The position numbers and the translations under genes were made by a program. Positions 6,158-7,876 of a stretch of DNA of 7,876 nt are shown here, piece by piece. Each line of letters starts with the position of its first letter. The first letter of the stretch is position 1. The notes under the pieces are model-generated. The model worked only from the letters and a program-made list of their open reading frames with translations. It was not told where the DNA came from and did no database searches. Origin of the DNA: an uncultured Clostridia bacterium. GTDB taxonomy: Bacteria; Bacillota; Clostridia; Oscillospirales; Ruminococcaceae. The DNA is taken from NCBI GenBank assembly GCA_946183095.1, contig CAMHBE010000075.1, positions 1 through 7,876 of the forward strand, read 5' to 3'.

Positions 6158-6829
6158 TCATTTTCCTTTCTTAATGTTGTTCCTGACTTTTGCAAATATC
6201 ATCATTATGAGTGCGACGACCGCAACGGCTCCCACCATAATGAAGTAGTCGGCTTTGGTGGTCTGTGCGTTTATATTTCCGAGATCGTGTATCTCCCACT
6301 CGCTCACAGACATATCACGCGCCGCGGTATCGTCCGAGGTTATCTGCATTGCACGGATATACTGGCGGGTATCGTATGCGGCGAAAGTCACACGGACTTT
6401 GCTCACATCTTCGGGCAGTCCCGCAAACATCGTATCCTTGCCGATGCTGTAACGGTGGAACAAATGGTCGGCGGGTATCTGAAGCACCGGGAATGCCGGC
6501 ATGACGTTCTCGCCGCTGTCGTTCAGGCATTCCAGCCGCACCGAGCATCCGCCGTTCTCGCCGTTGTCGGTAACTCCGCTGCTCGGGCTGTAGTCGCTGC
6601 CCGCGATGATGTAGAAATACAGCGTGTCCTTCACCGACAGTTCGACTGACGCTTCACCGCCGGAAAGAAAATGAAACATCTGCTGGTCGGGCATATACAC
6701 GAACCCGTCACCGCCGAAGATGTTCATGGTGGTCTCCGAGAGCTTATAGCTGTTGGTTTCCGCGCAGGCTGTGAGACTGCACAAAAAAATAAATGCTGCC
6801 GCAAGGACTGCCGCCGTCAGCCGCTTCAT
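6158..6829 (-). CDS. Secreted, C-terminally anchored protein of unknown function
   Basis: I do not recognise this 223-residue protein. It has a signal peptide (KR at 2-3, hydrophobic 4-19). L19-T20-A21-C22 fits a lipobox, but ACA at 21-23 also fits signal peptidase I, so it may be a lipoprotein or a type I membrane protein. The exported part (about 24-192) looks rich in beta strands, is acidic and polar, and contains two cysteines (C95 and C101). One transmembrane segment (195-213) is followed by the basic tail [10 protein letters not shown], placing the C-terminus in the cytosol. There is no LPXTG signal. The ATG overlaps the smpB stop (ATGA at 6826-6829), and its AAAGGAG site (6838-6844) lies inside the end of smpB. 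Translation is therefore probably coupled. The HMA gene follows after two bases, suggesting a metal-related or envelope role, but that is a guess from position. Confidence 0.85.
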   Translation of the reverse strand: MKRLTAAVLAAAFIFLCSLTACAETNSYKLSETTMNIFGGDGFVYMPDQQMFHFLSGGEASVELSVKDTLYFYIIAGSDYSPSSGVTDNGENGGCSVRLECLNDSGENVMPAFPVLQIPADHLFHRYSIGKDTMFAGLPEDVSKVRVTFAAYDTRQYIRAMQITSDDTAARDMSVSEWEIHDLGNINAQTTKADYFIMVGAVAVVALIMMIFAKVRNNIKKGK

Positions 6830-7287
6830 CTGTTGCGCTCCTTTATTGCACGGTCTATAGTGCGCTTTGCGTCGCGTTCCGCCATGGAATCGCGCTTATC
6901 GTAGAGTTTTTTGCCTTTGCAAAGTCCGACCTGCACTTTCACGCGGCTTCCCTTGAAGTAGAGGGACACGGGAACGAGTGTCAGTCCGCCCTGCTTCACC
7001 TGCCCGTAAAGCCGCATTATCTCCCGCTTGTGCATCAGCAGACGGCGTTCGCGCAGGGGGTCTTTGTTGAAGATGTTGCCCTTTTCGTAAGGCGAGATGT
7101 GCATCTGCTTGACGTATGCCTCGCCGTTCTCTATCGCTATCCACGAGTCGCGCAGGTTCACGCCGCTCTGCCGTATAGACTTTATCTCCGTGCCGGTAAG
7201 CTCGATGCCTGCTTCGATACTTTCGAGAATGAAGTATTCGTGGCGCACCTGCCTGTTTTCGGATATGGTTTTTACGTTTTCTGCCAT
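6826..7287 (-). CDS. smpB: SsrA-binding protein SmpB
   Basis: SmpB binds the tRNA-like domain of tmRNA and brings it to stalled ribosomes for trans-translation, which frees the ribosome and tags the unfinished protein. The 153-residue length is typical. The OB-fold signature blocks are all present: [10 protein letters not shown] (11-20), GTEIKSIR (32-39), [20 protein letters not shown] (71-90), [20 protein letters not shown] (101-120) and GKKLYDKR (125-132). A basic C-terminal tail (about 131-153) matches the segment that enters the mRNA channel. The AAAGGAG site (7293-7299) ends five bases before the ATG and overlaps the stop of the acetyltransferase gene. The smpB stop overlaps the start of the next gene by four bases. 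No tmRNA gene is visible in the window. Confidence 0.98.
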   Translation of the reverse strand: MAENVKTISENRQVRHEYFILESIEAGIELTGTEIKSIRQSGVNLRDSWIAIENGEAYVKQMHISPYEKGNIFNKDPLRERRLLMHKREIMRLYGQVKQGGLTLVPVSLYFKGSRVKVQVGLCKGKKLYDKRDSMAERDAKRTIDRAIKERNR

Positions 7288-7297
7288 CTGCGCTCCT

Positions 7298-7738
7298 TTA
7301 CAGCCATTGCGAGAATGCGGTAAGTTCGGTCTTGCTATAGCCGAGCTTCTGATAGAATTTATGTGTAGAGTCCAGCCGCGAACCCGTGGTCAGCAGTATC
7401 CTGAAACAGTTTGCGGCTTGTGCGATCGCCTTGGCTTCTTCGAGACACGCCGTTGCAAGCCCCTGTGCGCGGAATTCGCTCGCGGTAACGATATTTTCCA
7501 CGACAGCATAAGGTCGGCGGTCGTATGTAATGTTCGGGATTATCACGACTGTGCAGGTCGATACTATCTGTCCGTCCTCGTCCGCAACGATCACATGGTA
7601 GCTTTTATCAGTTATGACATGGTTCCAGATCCTGCGGGTCTCCTCTTCTTCATCGAATACCCCGTCGCCGAACATCAGCGAATAGAGGTTCAGTATCTCG
7701 TTAAGGTCATCCGCCTGCGCTTCTCTAATATGTATCAA
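7298..7738 (-). CDS. GNAT-family N-acetyltransferase
   Basis: The protein belongs to the GCN5-related N-acetyltransferases, which move an acetyl group from acetyl-CoA to an amine; the substrate is not predictable here. With the TTG start at 7738 it is 146 residues and begins [11 protein letters not shown], the usual GNAT opening. Motif A, the acetyl-CoA loop, is [15 protein letters not shown] (81-95), with R90, G93 and A95 fitting R/QxxGxG/A. A later strand with LLTTG and the FYQKLGY block (128-134) complete the fold. GGGAGG at 7750-7755 lies 11 bases before the TTG, and it would be inside the gene if the in-frame ATG at 7774 were used. That ATG has no Shine-Dalgarno, so the TTG is preferred, though the ATG (158 residues) remains possible. 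It is first in the operon with smpB. Confidence 0.9.
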   Translation of the reverse strand: MIHIREAQADDLNEILNLYSLMFGDGVFDEEEETRRIWNHVITDKSYHVIVADEDGQIVSTCTVVIIPNITYDRRPYAVVENIVTASEFRAQGLATACLEEAKAIAQAANCFRILLTTGSRLDSTHKFYQKLGYSKTELTAFSQWL

Positions 7739-7749
7739 AACTGTCACTT

Positions 7750-7755
7750 CCTCCC
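7750..7755 (-). promoter_or_regulatory. Ribosome binding site supporting the TTG start of the GNAT gene
   Basis: GGGAGG on the minus strand is the only strong Shine-Dalgarno near this gene's 5' end. It lies 11 bases before the TTG at 7738, somewhat long, and downstream of the alternative ATG at 7774. Confidence 0.6.
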
Positions 7756-7852
7756 GGAAAGATATATTATCCATACACTGTCTGCAACTTAAGAAAAATA
7801 ATGTTTATGTCTTTCTTTTCCGCTTAAATTGTGAACAACGAATATCTATTAT

Positions 7853-7858
7853 ATTATA
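7853..7858 (-). promoter_or_regulatory. Likely -10 box of the GNAT-smpB operon promoter
   Basis: A perfect TATAAT on the minus strand is preceded by TGG, the same extended -10 context as the parE promoter. A -35 at 17-base spacing would start at 7876 and lies outside the window. The untranslated leader would be roughly 75 to 110 bases depending on the start codon, and nothing else was recognised in it. Confidence 0.65.
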
Positions 7859-7876
7859 CCACATTTTTTTGATTAT

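Noticed and set aside
125..7780. Shared word GACAGTGTA before dfx (125-133) and before the GNAT gene
   Set aside because: A single 9-base match with different surroundings is likely chance, and one of the two sites falls just ahead of a rejected start codon.

Overview
The window is ordinary chromosomal DNA from an anaerobic low-GC-lineage Gram-positive bacterium, most likely a Clostridia member of the Ruminococcus/Oscillospiraceae type. The reasons are a two-iron superoxide reductase in place of oxygen-dependent defences, strong GGAGG-type ribosome binding sites, sigma-A promoters of the TTGAAA-17-TATAAT kind, and an unusually divergent ParE/ParC-like topoisomerase pair. The genus is inferred from protein character only.

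Layout. Bases 1-93 hold the truncated inverted copy of a structured repeat. It is followed on the + strand by a desulfoferrodoxin/superoxide reductase gene (158-538) and a four-helix membrane protein (551-1147) in one short operon. A bidirectional hairpin terminator (1159-1197) separates these from the minus-strand topoisomerase operon, which is read parE (5642 to 3648) then parC (3418 to 1199). A good promoter lies at 5673-5701. The 229-base gap between parE and parC carries the second, longer copy of the repeat (3454-3618). From 5643 to 5954 lie the parE promoter, a minus-strand terminator (5731-5755) and a densely folded element with nested arms (5816-5943). The rest is a tight minus-strand operon: GNAT acetyltransferase, smpB, a secreted membrane-anchored protein of unknown function, and a small heavy-metal-binding (HMA) protein. 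Its -10 box is at 7853-7858, and the -35 would fall just past the window end.

How the genes work together. The superoxide reductase detoxifies superoxide without making oxygen; its membrane partner is uncharacterised. ParE and ParC together should form a heterotetrameric type IIA topoisomerase. SmpB works with tmRNA in ribosome rescue; no tmRNA gene is seen here. The genes of the smpB operon overlap or sit within a few bases of each other, with each Shine-Dalgarno inside or at the end of the gene before, so they are probably translated in a coupled way.

No fundamentally new protein system is evident. The most unusual signals are the two repeat copies, whose shared hairpin is preserved by compensatory base changes and whose inner loop is replaced by a two-hairpin module in one copy; the folded element at 5816-5943; and the non-canonical residues in the topoisomerase quinolone-contact region.
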